A stretch of DNA of 64,000 nucleotides from Stemphylium vesicarium (taxonomy: Eukaryota; Ascomycota; Dothideomycetes; Pleosporales; Pleosporaceae), in the NCBI GenBank assembly GCA_004380135.1, contig QXCR01000013.1, positions 1 to 64,000 of the forward strand. Reading direction: 5' to 3'. Under the pieces are notes generated by a model. It was not told where the DNA came from. It ran no database searches and saw only the letters and a list, made by a program, of their open reading frames with translations. Positions within the stretch are counted from its first letter, which is position 1. Every line of letters begins with the position of its first letter. Of this stretch, positions 21,874 through 32,598 are shown one piece after another. Position numbers and translations under genes: made by a program.

Positions 21874-22461
21874 ATGAGCAGCCCAACCCTCAGCAACCCA
21901 TCCCCCAGCGAACCCTCCTACGCACTCCCTACCCTCGATCAATCCAAGCCCCACGGCCCGATCCAAGACATCCCCTACAGAAACCCCTTCTGGAACCGCC
22001 CCGACCTCCAACCCCTCGAAGCCAAGACCATCCTAATGAAAGACATCCGCGAAGCCGGCATCGAAAACGTCGGCCATAGCAGCGTCAAAAAGCCCACCGT
22101 ACACAAAGACAGCAAAACCGCCCTGTGGTACAACCCCGCCACGCACGAAGAATACAAACAAATCAAGCTCGTCCAGAACAACACATTATGCTACGTTGTA
22201 TACCTCTGCTGGGCCGCCTGCGGCCCGCGGTGGTGCGGCGTGGTTAATGCGGACGGGAGGTGTGAACATGGGTGGTTGCTTTTTACGAACTGTAAACCCG
22301 TTGGTTGGCGGGATGATGGGATAAGGTGGAAGGATGGGAATGTATTTGAGTTGGGATATTGTGGGGAGTTTGCTGGGAGGTATTTTCCTGGGGAGATGGG
22401 GCCGAGGTATCACTTTTTTGAGGGAGGGCGAGGAGGGAGGTGGCTACAGGGATGGAGGTGA
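21874..22461 (+). CDS. Unknown small protein (195 aa), Trp/Cys/Gly-rich C-terminus
   Basis: A single open frame of 195 codons with Pro/Ser-rich N-terminus and no signal peptide. The body has NPFWNRPDLQPLEAKTILMK and TALWYNPATHEEYKQIK. A hydrophobic Cys-rich core, LCYVVYLCWAACGPRWCGVV, could be a short membrane or buried segment. The end is rich in Gly, Trp and Arg and stops at WLQGWR. The frame has no internal defect and a TATA box precedes it. I do not know the family. Confidence 0.6.
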   Translation: MSSPTLSNPSPSEPSYALPTLDQSKPHGPIQDIPYRNPFWNRPDLQPLEAKTILMKDIREAGIENVGHSSVKKPTVHKDSKTALWYNPATHEEYKQIKLVQNNTLCYVVYLCWAACGPRWCGVVNADGRCEHGWLLFTNCKPVGWRDDGIRWKDGNVFELGYCGEFAGRYFPGEMGPRYHFFEGGRGGRWLQGWR

Positions 22462-23529
22462 GGGGACGTAGAGGGTTTGTTGGGTGGATGGGATGGGGGT
22501 TGGGTAGGGTGATTGGTTGATGACGTGAAGTGAGCTAGAGGCAGACCTGCATCATCCCTTCTTTCCAATGAATCCTTTTTCACTGCTGGTGATATGAAGC
22601 TCCGAGCTCGCCGGCGTGTTATGTAGATGTCAGCATGGCACCCCAGTTCACAAGGTACATGTGAACTGTATCTTTCACGTGACTCTTCGTCACTTGCTTA
22701 CTCATATTGGTTGTGTATATAATCGCTCTATGTAGCTCCCTAAATACAACAACCTTCGGCCTTCTTTCATGTCTTCTGCTTGGACTGTACCACATCCGAC
22801 AGTAGAGATCACGATTCATGACAACTCATCTGACCATGCCCTCTTCTTGTCGATCTTGTATCCATATTCAATCTTGCAATGTCATCCTCTTCTGCCTTTT
22901 CTCAGAGCTTTCCACTTCCTCTTGCTCGATGCCTGCAAATTTTGGTGAGTGTATGGGGTATGGAGTTCTCGAGTCTCGCTCGCTGAATATTCCATCCTCC
23001 TTAGTACCATGCTACTGATCAGGTTGCCTCCTTGGCATCCTTGCATCCTTGCATCCTTGCATATCTTATTGTCGAAAGCTTTCAGCTTTTCTCCCCTTCT
23101 CTCGATGCCTGCAACGCGAATGCCCTTATCTCCTAGTGCTTTGATGATCTCGTTCATACGCATCAAAGAGTCTTGTAGGGCATCTGCATGTTCAAAACAT
23201 AGATATATGCACATTCTGACAGCCAAAGCAGAGAAATACCTGGAAAGGATGTTCTTGTCGATTTTCCTGCTGGCTGCCCCAGCTGTGAGAGTATGACCAT
23301 CGGTCTTGCATGAGCGTGGGCGACAGCAAAGGATATCTATCTTATTGACTCGGGAGTCTCTGATTGCATCAACTCATTATGATGTGACCCTGCAATTCTC
23401 CGAGGGTCCTTGTTGCTCTGGTATGTACCTGGATTCAGATAACTAGTCATTGCTGTTTCATGGATTGGTTTCCTGGCTTGCTCGGTCTTGAAGTCTGCTG
23501 TTGCTCCTGCAACGCTCCAACCGAAGTTT
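22462..23529. other. Spacer with a weak minus-strand coding candidate and an 8-bp repeat
   Basis: The minus strand has an open frame at 23226-22882 containing DALQDSLMRMNEIIKALGDK, which looks protein-like and could follow a splice acceptor near 23190. No full gene model could be built. An 8-bp tandem repeat lies at 23035-23062. Nothing else is supported. Confidence 0.35.
23035..23062. repeat. Tandem repeat of GCATCCTT, three units plus a partial
   Basis: Three perfect 8-bp units followed by GCAT. It falls in the spacer and partly in the weak minus-strand frame. Confidence 0.8.
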
Positions 23530-25085
23530 TCATCTGAAGGAAGTGATGTAATCGGTAATTTCAGGGGATGAAGACATTCCTTCAAGATTCGTCCTCTTAC
23601 CAAGACTGTGGTTCTTTTCGATCACATGTTCAATATCTGTGTGAGGCAGCCAATTTTCTGCGTGGCTTGATGTGGACGCAGGATATGGAGAAACACTCAC
23701 CTGGCTTCTGGAACTGTTCTTGAGGGACGCTGACAATCTCTACAGCGCCGCAAAATTTTGTTCCCGAATCATGGCAAACTTGAGCTGCCGTCGTAATGTA
23801 TGCAATGTCTTTCATCGCTAAGCTCCCAACGACTTGGCCACAGGGTTTTTTCGTCTTAGCATCGGTGATCACGACATCACAGTCACCCCACTCCAGCGCA
23901 GAATTCAATGTAGTCTGATAAACCTTTCGAAGGCCAGTACTGTAAGGAAGTCGCATGTATGTTGCCTGGTGCGACAGACGCCTAAGGATACGACCTCTAG
24001 AGGTATGTGCAACAACATCTGCATCTTCAAGTTCGAGCTCTGCTGTCCAGTAGTGATCTTCTTGCTGTAGGGCTGATTCGGGTTGATGAATGATTTCTGC
24101 CACGAATGATTGCTCAACCCTGATGACTGCCCAGTCTGACTCTTTGGAAAATTGTGTCATATCGCCGAAATGCTGTAAGTTTTCCAGTGATGGCAGAACA
24201 CCGTTCTCTAGCGTTTCAGCGAATGTTTGCTCCTTATCAGAACCTTCGACAGCTATCTCCGCAACTAGATGGCCTTGGAGACCAGATGCCAAGTCAGGTG
24301 CCACTGCTGTGCTGACTTGAGGCGATGAAAACGCGGATTGGGGCGTAATAGAGTCTGAAAGGTCTTCGGGATTTGATCCACTCAGATAATACTCGCGCGT
24401 GAAGTTTATTCAAATCTTGCTCTTCGTCTTCGTCTTTGTCTTCGTTGTCGCTCCCGGGATCGAACTCGCTGTCACACGTATTTGGACTGTTCGCACGCAG
24501 TCGTGCGTCGTCGTTGAAGGACACATGTGAGACTGATAAATAGACGAATTTTCCTTCCTTGAACACAGCATTAGCCGTAGCTTGACGGAGCATACCTGAT
24601 GCTGGCTTGACGAATATCGGCATCCCCAAAGCTTTGACAGGACGGGATGAGTCGAAGTAGACCTCAGTAGACGGTTCAATCTCGTTCGATGGACGGACTC
24701 TCAGGCCTTCGGTCGCAGGTTGTATCAATTTTCCCGAGCCTGGTTGCCTAGAAAGGTGGCCAGTTCGAAATCCTGGGAGCTTTGCGAGAATACCGCTTTC
24801 GTCAATGGTCTTTTTGACCTTCTTGCGTGGCTCTTTCTCTTCACAGAAAAACATGATTGTCGGATGTGCTGATTTCACACAGCGACCTATCATGTACAAA
24901 TGAAGGATAAGAATGCTGGGGTATCGATCTGTGAAGCTTGTTTCGAGCGTGTCCAGAATTTCTGCTTCCACCATGCTGAACTTCTGGCGGGCCGGCCCCT
25001 GAGCTTGCCACCAGGTCCTATCACAGAACAAGCCAACTTCGTCACCGGTACAGGAGATCGCATCTGGATAAACGTTTCGTTTGCG
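23530..25085 (-). pseudogene. Fungal conserved protein of unknown function, frame-shifted
   Basis: The reading starts around 25085 (NVYPDAISCTGDEVGLFC, then DRTWWQAQGPARQKFS) and runs through VKKTIDESGILAKLPGFRTG and MPIFVKPASGMLRQATANAV. An acidic stretch (GSDNEDKDEDEEQDL) comes next. Near 24410-24425 the frame changes by one base. It then continues (TREYYLSGSNPEDLSDS) into ADVVAHTSRGRILRRLS and MRLPYSTGLRKVYQTTLNSA. An intron at 23700-23637 (GTGAGT..CAG) leads to a last exon ending DYITSFR. This protein type is found in many Pleosporales and appears next to STAND-type genes. No ATG was found for the upstream end. The single frameshift in an acidic linker is the only clear lesion, so sequencing error should be excluded. 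Confidence 0.6.
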
Positions 25086-25302
25086 CTTCCAGAGGTTCGC
25101 TACTCTTGTGGTTCACCCATGTTGGAATCGCATGGTACAAGAGTGTCGGCAAAGAAATATCCCGAGAACGTCGTGATGGACCATACGACAAACAAGAATT
25201 TTGCAACAATGGCGGCAAGGGCAAAAGGACGCTGCAAAAGAGGCAGTGTAAAGCCTCGCGACTTAACAGCACATGCATGCAAGCGTCGTGGTTGGATAAA
25301 TT

Positions 25303-26478
25303 ATGGCTCGTTCTCAACAACCAGGCTCAGCATTCGACATGTCGAGTTTTCATGGTGCCCTCAATGAGGTCCTCCAAGAGCCCGCCACAGCACGTGCTGA
25401 AGCGCAATCGTTCAAAGTCAATGGTGCATGCAAATGACGATGCCAACCACACATTCCGGGTTTTTCCTGGGCCGCGTATTTCGAATTCTATACCCGTGAG
25501 TGTAATATAGCTCTGAGTGACGGGGGTATTCATTGATCTGCTCGGACGCATCGCGATGTCCTGACTTCGCTCGAGGACGAGGCTACCAAAGAACAGGTTA
25601 AACATAGCCTCGGCCAAACACTCACGATTCCACGATGCTCGGCAGATGAAAACAAGATGCTAGACGGCTCTATCAAGATAGCTGCCTGCGTACTAGCGAT
25701 GATCAAAATCGAGCCACTACCGTCAGAGATATCCGGGAGGCTTTCCATGCCTTGGAGCCAAGGCTCGTTTCGCGACGCCGTTCATAGCTATTTCAACCAG
25801 CCACCGGAAATAGAAGTGGATTCCAAAAACGAGATCATTGGAGAAGATCTCATCTGCTACAATATCGAGCGCATGTCGGGCATCGAGTTGATAGCGACCG
25901 ATAACCTGATCGATCACCTGCGTCTCGTCGAAAGGGACAAAAAGCTGTGTCTTCCATCACACATCGTTTTTGAAGGCGATGTTAGCAACAAAGAGTTAGG
26001 CCAATCTTCCTCAGCTGCAGTGTTTGTACTAATTTGACGCGTTGTAGTCCGATATTCCCTGATGGCCTTATCCAAGAAACCCTATATACGCTGGCCGTCC
26101 TGCTTCCAGAATCAGACCGCAAGGCAAAGCGTTGGTTCATGAAGAAATTTCGAACAGACTAGTCGCAGAGGGTATTAGACAATGAGTGGGTGAGATGCGG
26201 TAGTTTTCGCAACGGGCATTCGGCGAGGCATCTCGACCGGTTTCATTTCTGGCGCGATCGATTGATACTGCTAGGCGAAGCCATGGAAGAAGCCACACCG
26301 CCTTCCAAGGCATTGTTGAAAGCGCTCAAAGACAACAAAAAAGGCGAGAGATGGCTCAACTCGTGGATAGCCAGTGTAGCAATCGGGCTCACTGTTTTTC
26401 GGACTGGTGCAAAGTGTCGAGGGTGCTGTCCAGGTGTACAAGGCATATCACCCGGAAGCATATGCGTCGCTGCACTAA
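25303..26478 (+). pseudogene. Fungal conserved protein with C-terminal membrane helix, heavily degraded
   Basis: Start ATG 25303 gives FDMSSFHGALNEVLQEPATA, then a frame change leads to NDDANHTFRVFPGPRISNS. Stops follow, then the frame DVLTSLEDEATKEQVKHSLG runs into IKIEPLPSEISGRLSMPWSQ and LIDHLRLVERDKKLCLPSH. A probable intron ends at about 26048. The reading resumes (PIFPDGLIQETLYTLAVLLP; RKAKRWFMKKFRTD), hits a TAG at 26161-26163, and goes on to FHFWRDRLILLGEAM. Near 26395 one base is missing, after which LVQSVEGAVQVYKAY completes a typical C-terminal membrane helix and tail ending at TAA 26476. Intact members have this exact order and are common in Pleosporales accessory regions. At least three frame changes and several stops make it non-functional. 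Confidence 0.65.
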
Positions 26479-27052
26479 AGCGCTGCAAGGAAATGAGCCG
26501 GAGGAGAATGCGCATAGTCTTTGGTGGGGTCGGGTGATCAGTTCAGGTAGTTGCAGAATCACGGGCAGCATGATTTAGCGTTTAGTCTCGGAGTTATGGC
26601 CGGCTCAAGTCCGACCGGGACCCGATGTTTACCGAACCCCGGTTTTCCCATGTATGCTCCCCAACAGTACTCTTCTCAATCATACATCACTAACAACCAA
26701 CATGGAATTCGATACAAGCATGATCCATTCCTTCAAGTAACTATCAGTGTCGCTACATGAAGAACCATTCTACGTTCGTATCGCCGCAAACCACATGGAT
26801 CTCCGAAGCTTCCGCGCTGCATGCACGATTCAATGCCTCCAAGATAACCCTTCGGCTCGCCTAGAGCAGGAAGCGTCGCAAGAGCCCCCACCTCTGATGC
26901 GGCCAGTGTCAAGAAAGCAAAACCGCAACTTGGAAACATAGGCCAGCTTAAGCAAAGTCCTCCTGGTTGAGTTCTTCCCTCAACATCGTGCGTCCGTTCT
27001 TCCGCGCTGAAATGTTCGACCAATGCGCCACTACATCATCTACACTCTCTCC
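26479..27052. other. Spacer, no gene
   Basis: No supported coding region or repeat. Confidence 0.5.
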
Positions 27053-27871
27053 CTATTCGGGTCCACTGCCGGTGTCTTCTGAAAGCCCGCTTCCTGTCTC
27101 CAATTCTTGCATCGGTGCACCCTCCGCATCCAGCATCGTGCTTCCCTGGAGGTCCTCGTGGGTCACAGGTGCCTCTTGAGTAAACCTGGCAAGGTGTCCG
27201 ACATCTGTTGCGCTAAAATGGTTGGATGTTTTATCACCAGGCAGCACACTGCCCTCTGGAAGAATTAGATAAGGGACTGAGGCGTCCTGGGAGAGCCCGG
27301 AAGGTGCAGTGGAGAAGGCCTGGGACAACGAAGCGCTGGGTCCAGAAGGTGTTTCATAGCCAGGTGTAGTGGGCTGTCGAGGAAGACGGCCTAAACGTTG
27401 TGCAACGCGGAACGGTGAGCCCTCTAGCTGAGTGTTAGTGGGACGATGACCTGGAGGTGCGAGTCTGCGCATGATTGGCGTCTCTTCCCGTCAAGGTACC
27501 AAATCATCCGTGTCGAGAATGAGCGACACTTCGGAGGGTGAAGACGGGACGTCGTAGGGCCAAGGGGTCATTTTACTGTCATATGAGTCTCTGTCTACTG
27601 TGCCCATAGACGGGGCTGGCGCGCGCGCCTCCGCTCGAGCTCGAGCTCGTCGTCGAGAAACACGGGCCTGAGCCCGAGCGACCCGACCTGCGGTAACCTT
27701 CAACCCCTGGGTCGCATTGTAACTGTGAAGCAGCCAGATGAGGACAACCAAGATTGTGGTTATGAAGAACGCTCCGGCTTCGCAGTCTGCAGCTGTTAGC
27801 CAAATTTCTAAAACAGTACCGCGAAACGGCTGATAGAAGTACGTACTGGTACAGTCGGAGGAGTTGTCCAT
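27053..27871 (-). CDS. Small single-pass membrane protein with an in-frame TGA and a 145-codon extension
   Basis: The start chosen is Met 27871 (MDNSSDCTSTYFYQPFRGTV); an upstream Met exists at 27925. One strong membrane helix (AGAFFITTILVVLIWLLH) is followed by an Arg/Ala-rich juxtamembrane segment (RRRARARAEARAPAP) and an acidic tail ending VSLILDTDDLVP at TGA 27491-27493. The same frame then stays open for about 145 codons to 27053, Pro/Ser/Thr-rich and acidic at its end. The stop is followed directly by CGG, so the context is TGA-C. A base protein of 126 residues is the simple reading; an extended form of about 272 residues would need readthrough. Alternatively CGA mutated to TGA and the tail is decaying. 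No intron that removes the stop and keeps frame was found. Confidence 0.6.
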
Positions 27872-28907
27872 TGTAGCGAGTGGTCGGTTAAGAGTGAGAT
27901 TGGGATTTGCGAAGTCACAAAGCAAACGAGAAGAATCGCAGGCAAGTTGGTTTATTTACAGGTGAGCGCGTGGCCCGTGTGATCTCACACAGTGAACGCA
28001 GCAACAGGCCCGAGCTTTCGTAAATCTTGGAGGTGAATGCCTAATACTAGCATACGACAAACGCATGAACTCCACGCCCCAAAAGAGCAACCCTAAACAC
28101 AACAGTCGTACACTTCTTCCAAACGGACTCACCAAATCGGCCTATCAGTCCCACCCCTCTCTTCCATGCGACCAAACAATAGGCGGTAGCTTAGGATCTA
28201 GCGGCAGGTCCGGCAAACGCCATCCAGGCACACCGGGCACTTCTCATCTCAGCTGGTCTAGCAGCGCAAAAGTCTCTCACTTCTATCAAAGGTTTCTCCA
28301 TACCCTGTTTTCGCCACATGTCGTGAAAATAGCGCCAACCACCCAAGCGAACTTTCTGGCGACGGTAGAATTGGACTTCAAGGACATCGTGCAGTTAAGT
28401 TGGTCGAGAAAGCGCACTAAATGCGAATGCGAAAATACTTATAGCCAGGAGCGCCCTTGGTTTTCTTCTAGAATGCGCGAGCTATTCCTTTCACTATCGC
28501 ACATCGCGAAAATCAGAAACCTCGCTTTGGCTCTATACTCATCCCCACGCGACACGCTAACGGGGTTCCAGAGATTCACTCCGCTCACGAGCAGCAACCC
28601 TGTGCAGCCCCAGAACACACTGCGGCCATCTTCTCCAGGAACGACTATCACAAAGTTGACAATTCGCGCTCTTTACAATGTCGCAAACAATGTCTCGCGT
28701 ATCTTTTGTCTCCATCCTCTCCGCCCCTCATAAATTCACTGCAAATTCCATTCAGTACCACGGTTCACACCAGGCTACCATACTTTGCATTCTTTGTCTT
28801 TTCGGCAACATGTTTATCATATCTCAATTCTCATTAAACATTTTGTTTCTAGTCCTCACATCTTCACATCTTTCCAACTTCTCATTTACCACACCAAACC
28901 ACGCAAA
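27872..28907. other. Divergent intergenic region of about 1 kb
   Basis: It lies between two divergently transcribed small membrane-protein genes. A 222-codon plus-strand frame (28065-28733) is open, but its composition (many Ser/Arg/Pro, no motif) does not persuade me. CT-rich tracts near 28800-28890 suit a fungal core promoter for the gene at 28908. Confidence 0.4.
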
Positions 28908-29270
28908 ATGCCACCAGTCCTACCAATTCCCCTAAACCCGCAGGCCGTAACCCCAACTTCGATCGTGAACTTTTTCTTCTTCATGTTCACGATACCATGT
29001 ACCTTACTCGTTCTCCTCGCCATTGTGCTAGCAAAGTACGAGTCTTATCGTCTCGAGCAGGCAAGGGGGCGGCCTTGGGTTGTCCAGAGTTATCCGAGTT
29101 ATCCGAGTCAAGCGGGTTATGGGACTTTTCCTGGGCCGTGGGATGACGATGTAGATGCGGAGTATTCGGAGGAGGAAGACTCAGATGAAGATTTGTCTGT
29201 GATTGAGGATGTAGTGGTGGATGAACAGCACTCTACCGGCGCGGGTGTTGTGATGGGGGAATATGACTGA
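28908..29270 (+). CDS. Small single-pass membrane protein (120 aa)
   Basis: The start is chosen at ATG 28908 because MPPVLPIPLNPQAV leads straight into a hydrophobic helix, IVNFFFFMFTIPCTLLVLLA. A Tyr/Pro/Ser-rich stretch (SYPSYPSQAGYGTFPGPWDD) and a strongly acidic tail (EYSEEEDSDEDLSVIEDVVV) follow. The layout of one helix plus basic then acidic tail parallels the divergent neighbour at 27871-27053. Family unknown. The frame is intact; such small genes need transcript support. Confidence 0.55.
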   Translation: MPPVLPIPLNPQAVTPTSIVNFFFFMFTIPCTLLVLLAIVLAKYESYRLEQARGRPWVVQSYPSYPSQAGYGTFPGPWDDDVDAEYSEEEDSDEDLSVIEDVVVDEQHSTGAGVVMGEYD

Positions 29271-29536
29271 AGGGCTGCATCATCGTGATGGCGCTGTGGG
29301 TGCTGTATAGGACTGCACAGATTTTGTAGCGGGGGTGTTATTAGTCGGACATACGTTGTTTCGTACTGCTGTCATGGGGGTTCCAGCTGTTGTTTTCTGC
29401 GAAGTTTTGCGATCATAATCAAACATAAACTCGGGATTTTTGTGCATTAAATCTCCATTCGTTTTATGTACCCGAAGCCCTATATACACCCTCCCCTCCT
29501 CCCCTCCATCCCCCCACCCCACAACTTCTCAGTCCA

Positions 29537-30300
29537 TCACCGCGCCCGCCTCCTCGGATCCGGAGCGTAGATACTCGTACTAGGCGGCAGCCTCCGCCCT
29601 CGCACCTCCTCAGTCCCCTGCATACTGACATACACGCTAGCCTCAGGTAACTCCGCGAGCGTCCCCAGCACCCCTCCAAGCGACATCTGGTGAGCGCTAG
29701 CCTGTGGCCTCACCTCTCCTCCGTGTGCGCCTCGCCATCCTCTTGCATAACCGTATCACCCTCTTTTCCACTCTCAAACTGTACGGGCGTCGTCGAACCC
29801 TCCGGGACAGAAAAACCCTCAAAGCGTTTCGTAAGCTCTTTGAGACCGAGTTCGGTCTTACCAATCACTCTGTCTTCGTCTTGTATGACGTTGCACAGAT
29901 CGGACCATAGCTTTCGCACGTCCTCGTCTATCAGGGAGCCCGAGTCCTCGCTTCCAGCAGGCCGGCGCACAGGCAGGAATTCCGGTTGCAGTGGGAGATC
30001 CTGCTCGTTTGGGAGAGCAGGGCCCTCAATATGTGTGTACAGACCGACGCCTGTTATATACGGTGTTGTTCCCGGGGGGCATGGCGATTTGAATGCGCTG
30101 ATAAGGTCGGCGTTCATGCGCGCTTTACACGCGGCGATGATATCCGCTGGGGGGTCGGGTTGAACGGCATTTGGTGGCACATTATCAACGGACGGGGGCG
30201 GACTCGATAGGCCGGATGAGCTGGGCGAACTGGGCGGGTTAGGTGGACGGATGCAGTGGAGGCATCGCGGGCTTGGGGTAGAATATTCTGACGATGACAT
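29537..30300 (-). CDS. Unknown protein, two exons, Pro-rich N-terminus
   Basis: Start ATG 30300 (MSSSEYSTPSPRCLHCIRPP). Exon 1 runs to 29752 and carries a CLHC pair, a Pro/Ser stretch, then IIAACKARMNADLISAFKSP and TPYITGVGLYTHIEGPALP. A helical, charged part follows (EDVRKLWSDLCNVIQDEDR). Joining at donor GTTATG (29751) to the acceptor before 29686 gives a phase-0 intron of 65 bp and a 50-codon last exon (MSLGGVLGTLAELPEASVYV) ending RRRAR at 29537. The total is 232 residues. A better-looking GTGAGG donor at 29713 would leave a 27-bp intron out of phase with that last exon, so I reject it. If neither intron is used, the protein ends at 29710. Function unknown. Confidence 0.5.
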
Positions 30301-31079
30301 TGGGGTATCTCTATTGGAAGGATGCTGAGATGGAGGGGCGTTCTGTTGTGTGTTAGCTATAGCATCAACACGTCTCCCCGTAATGCATTGCAAATGCAAA
30401 CCCCGTATTCGGACACGTGTAAGTGAGGACCTGAAACCTGATTCCCTTACCAGAGTCAAGTGAAAGCATCGTCCCAAGTAGTATGAGATTCTAAGTCCAA
30501 CGACATCACAGGCAATGCTCAGCGATACGCGACGACGCACAGGACCGGCAGTGGTAGCGGTCTCTCACCCGAAGGGAACCAGCAGTAACAGGAAACATAC
30601 TTGCCCACTACTCATTGAAGTATTCATCCCCGCAACTTTAACCTATATTGCCAACACAGCGCAATCTCCAAGGCGCCGTAACCAAGCAAAAAAAGTCCGT
30701 CGCGATCCAACGAGTGAAGTCGTGTCGACGCCCTTATCGATAAAGCCATCGAGATCCCAGAACTCCCACTAACCCCCATCAGCACTAGCCCGCATCCCAC
30801 CCACCACCTGGGCAACATCCACGCATCAACGCGTCATAAAGCCGATCCTCAGATCCGATCCGGCACCCGATCTACTCCACAACGCTCGCTCAGGAACACA
30901 CGCTTGCGGCCCGCAAAAGTCCTGACATCAAGATAAAATGGCATTGGCTAATCCGAAACGCAGGGAGCACCGCATGCACGTCACCTTCCCAGGCGGGTAC
31001 ATCCCCAGTGCGGCAATGACCTCAGAGGAAAAGACATGTTAACCCTTTTGTTGGCAGTCCTGTGATATATGTTGTAACC
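30301..31079. other. Divergent intergenic region
   Basis: No supported gene. It is the promoter region for the minus-strand unknown gene and the plus-strand SDR gene. Confidence 0.5.
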
Positions 31080-32348
31080 ATGCAGTTAGCCATGCAATCC
31101 GCTGCGCGAGTATATAGCCGCTCTGGTCCCCTATTCTCTTCGCATTGTCAGAACAGTTCTGTATCACTGCTTCGTACTTGCCTAGCTGTACGCTTCATAT
31201 CTTCATCCCCAATTGCCAGAACCTACACAACCACGCCCAAAAACGCGACCCCAAATACCGACCGCCTCACCGGTCCCGTAGAAACACTGACACCCGCAGC
31301 CGCCACAATGCAAGCAGTCAAAAACACCATCGCCGAGAACCTCGGCAAAGCCGTCAGTGGCGCACACTCACTCGCGCCCGCAGACCAACAGTTCTCGCTC
31401 GAAGAAGTGCCCGACCTCAGCGGCAAAGTCGCCGTCGTAACGGGCGGCTCCGAAGGCATAGGCTACGGCTGCACACACACCCTCCTCAGCAAGAACATCT
31501 CCAAACTCTTCATCATCTCCTGGAACGAAGACATTATCACCGACGCGCTCTCGGCCATCGCGTCCGAACTCGGTCAGGAAAAGGCAGACCGTGTAACCTG
31601 GCTCAAGTGCGACTTGGCGGATTGGGAACAGACTGGCAAGACGGCGTTTGAAATTTCGCAGAAGACTGATCGCGTGGATATACTGATAAATAATGCCGCC
31701 AGGGGCATTATGACGTACCAGCTCGCGAAGAACGGGGTGGATCTGCACATGGCCGGGAACCATATGGGGCATGTAGTGTTGACATCGCACCTCCTTCCCC
31801 TTCTCAAGTCCACAGCGGAGAAGGGGGATAAAGTCCGCGTCGTGCAGCTTGCGTCCAACGCGCACGAGAATGCGCCCAAGGACGTCAAGTTCGAGAGCTT
31901 GGAAGAGTTGAACCAGGATCTGGGGCCTATGGCACAGTACGGACGGACGAAGTTGTGCTCTATTTTGTATGCGAAGTACCTGGCCCGCCATCTTTCGTCA
32001 ACTCACCCCAACATCCTGTCCAATGCTACACATCCCGGTTTCGTGGAGACGAGGCAGTCGGTTGACTTCATTCATGAGGCGTATCCCCTCGGGGGGTATG
32101 CGATGAGTGTGGGTATGGCGCCGTTTAAGAAGACGCAGTTTGAGGGTGCGGTCAGCACTATGTTTGCGGCGACGAAGACTGAGAGCACGGGCGAGTATGT
32201 TTGCCCTCCTGCTATCAGGGAGCCGGGCAGCGAGCTCGCGAATAACGAGAAGCTGGGCGAGCAGCTGATGGATTTGACGTGGAAGATTGTCAAGGAGAAG
32301 ACGAAAAGTACGAGCGCAGATAAGGGATGTCCGTTTAAGGAATACTAG
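31080..32348 (+). CDS. Short-chain dehydrogenase/reductase, probably mitochondrial
   Basis: Single exon, 422 residues from ATG 31080. The first 60 residues are rich in Arg, Ser and Ala without acids (SAARVYSRSGPLF; RFISSSPIARTYTT), which fits a mitochondrial presequence. The SDR core has the cofactor motif TGGSEGIG, an acidic CDLAD, NNAA in place of NNAG, and the active-site YGRTK. A long C-terminal part (HPGFVETRQS; GEYVCPPAIREPGSE) resembles the retinol-dehydrogenase/WW-oxidoreductase-like fungal SDRs, which use NADP(H) on lipid-like or ketone substrates; the substrate here is unknown. The frame has no defects. Confidence 0.88.
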   Translation: MQLAMQSAARVYSRSGPLFSSHCQNSSVSLLRTCLAVRFISSSPIARTYTTTPKNATPNTDRLTGPVETLTPAAATMQAVKNTIAENLGKAVSGAHSLAPADQQFSLEEVPDLSGKVAVVTGGSEGIGYGCTHTLLSKNISKLFIISWNEDIITDALSAIASELGQEKADRVTWLKCDLADWEQTGKTAFEISQKTDRVDILINNAARGIMTYQLAKNGVDLHMAGNHMGHVVLTSHLLPLLKSTAEKGDKVRVVQLASNAHENAPKDVKFESLEELNQDLGPMAQYGRTKLCSILYAKYLARHLSSTHPNILSNATHPGFVETRQSVDFIHEAYPLGGYAMSVGMAPFKKTQFEGAVSTMFAATKTESTGEYVCPPAIREPGSELANNEKLGEQLMDLTWKIVKEKTKSTSADKGCPFKEY

Positions 32349-32598
32349 ATTTGTTGGCGTCTGAGATGTGGACTGCTCAAAATCATCTCCTATCAATTTC
32401 ACATTCGCGTTTCCTCATTAACATTATCACCATTTTAAGTCTGAGAAAAGTTGTCAAGTCGTAATTCGTTGCATTTCCCATCCCATGCAGGGAGGCCATG
32501 GTATCGCTCGAGCGCCTTGCAGATTGGATTCATAAAACCACGGCCAAAAAACAACTAAATTGAAACGCTTCACATATGAAGGAGCACAATGCATTGTA

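Noticed and set aside
27459..27494. Intron removing the TGA in the membrane-protein gene
   Set aside because: The only GT..AG pair around the stop spans about 35 bp and would shift the downstream frame.
28065..28733. 222-codon plus-strand open frame in the divergent spacer
   Set aside because: Composition is Ser/Arg/Pro-heavy with no domain-like pattern, and it lies in what should be promoter DNA for two divergent genes.
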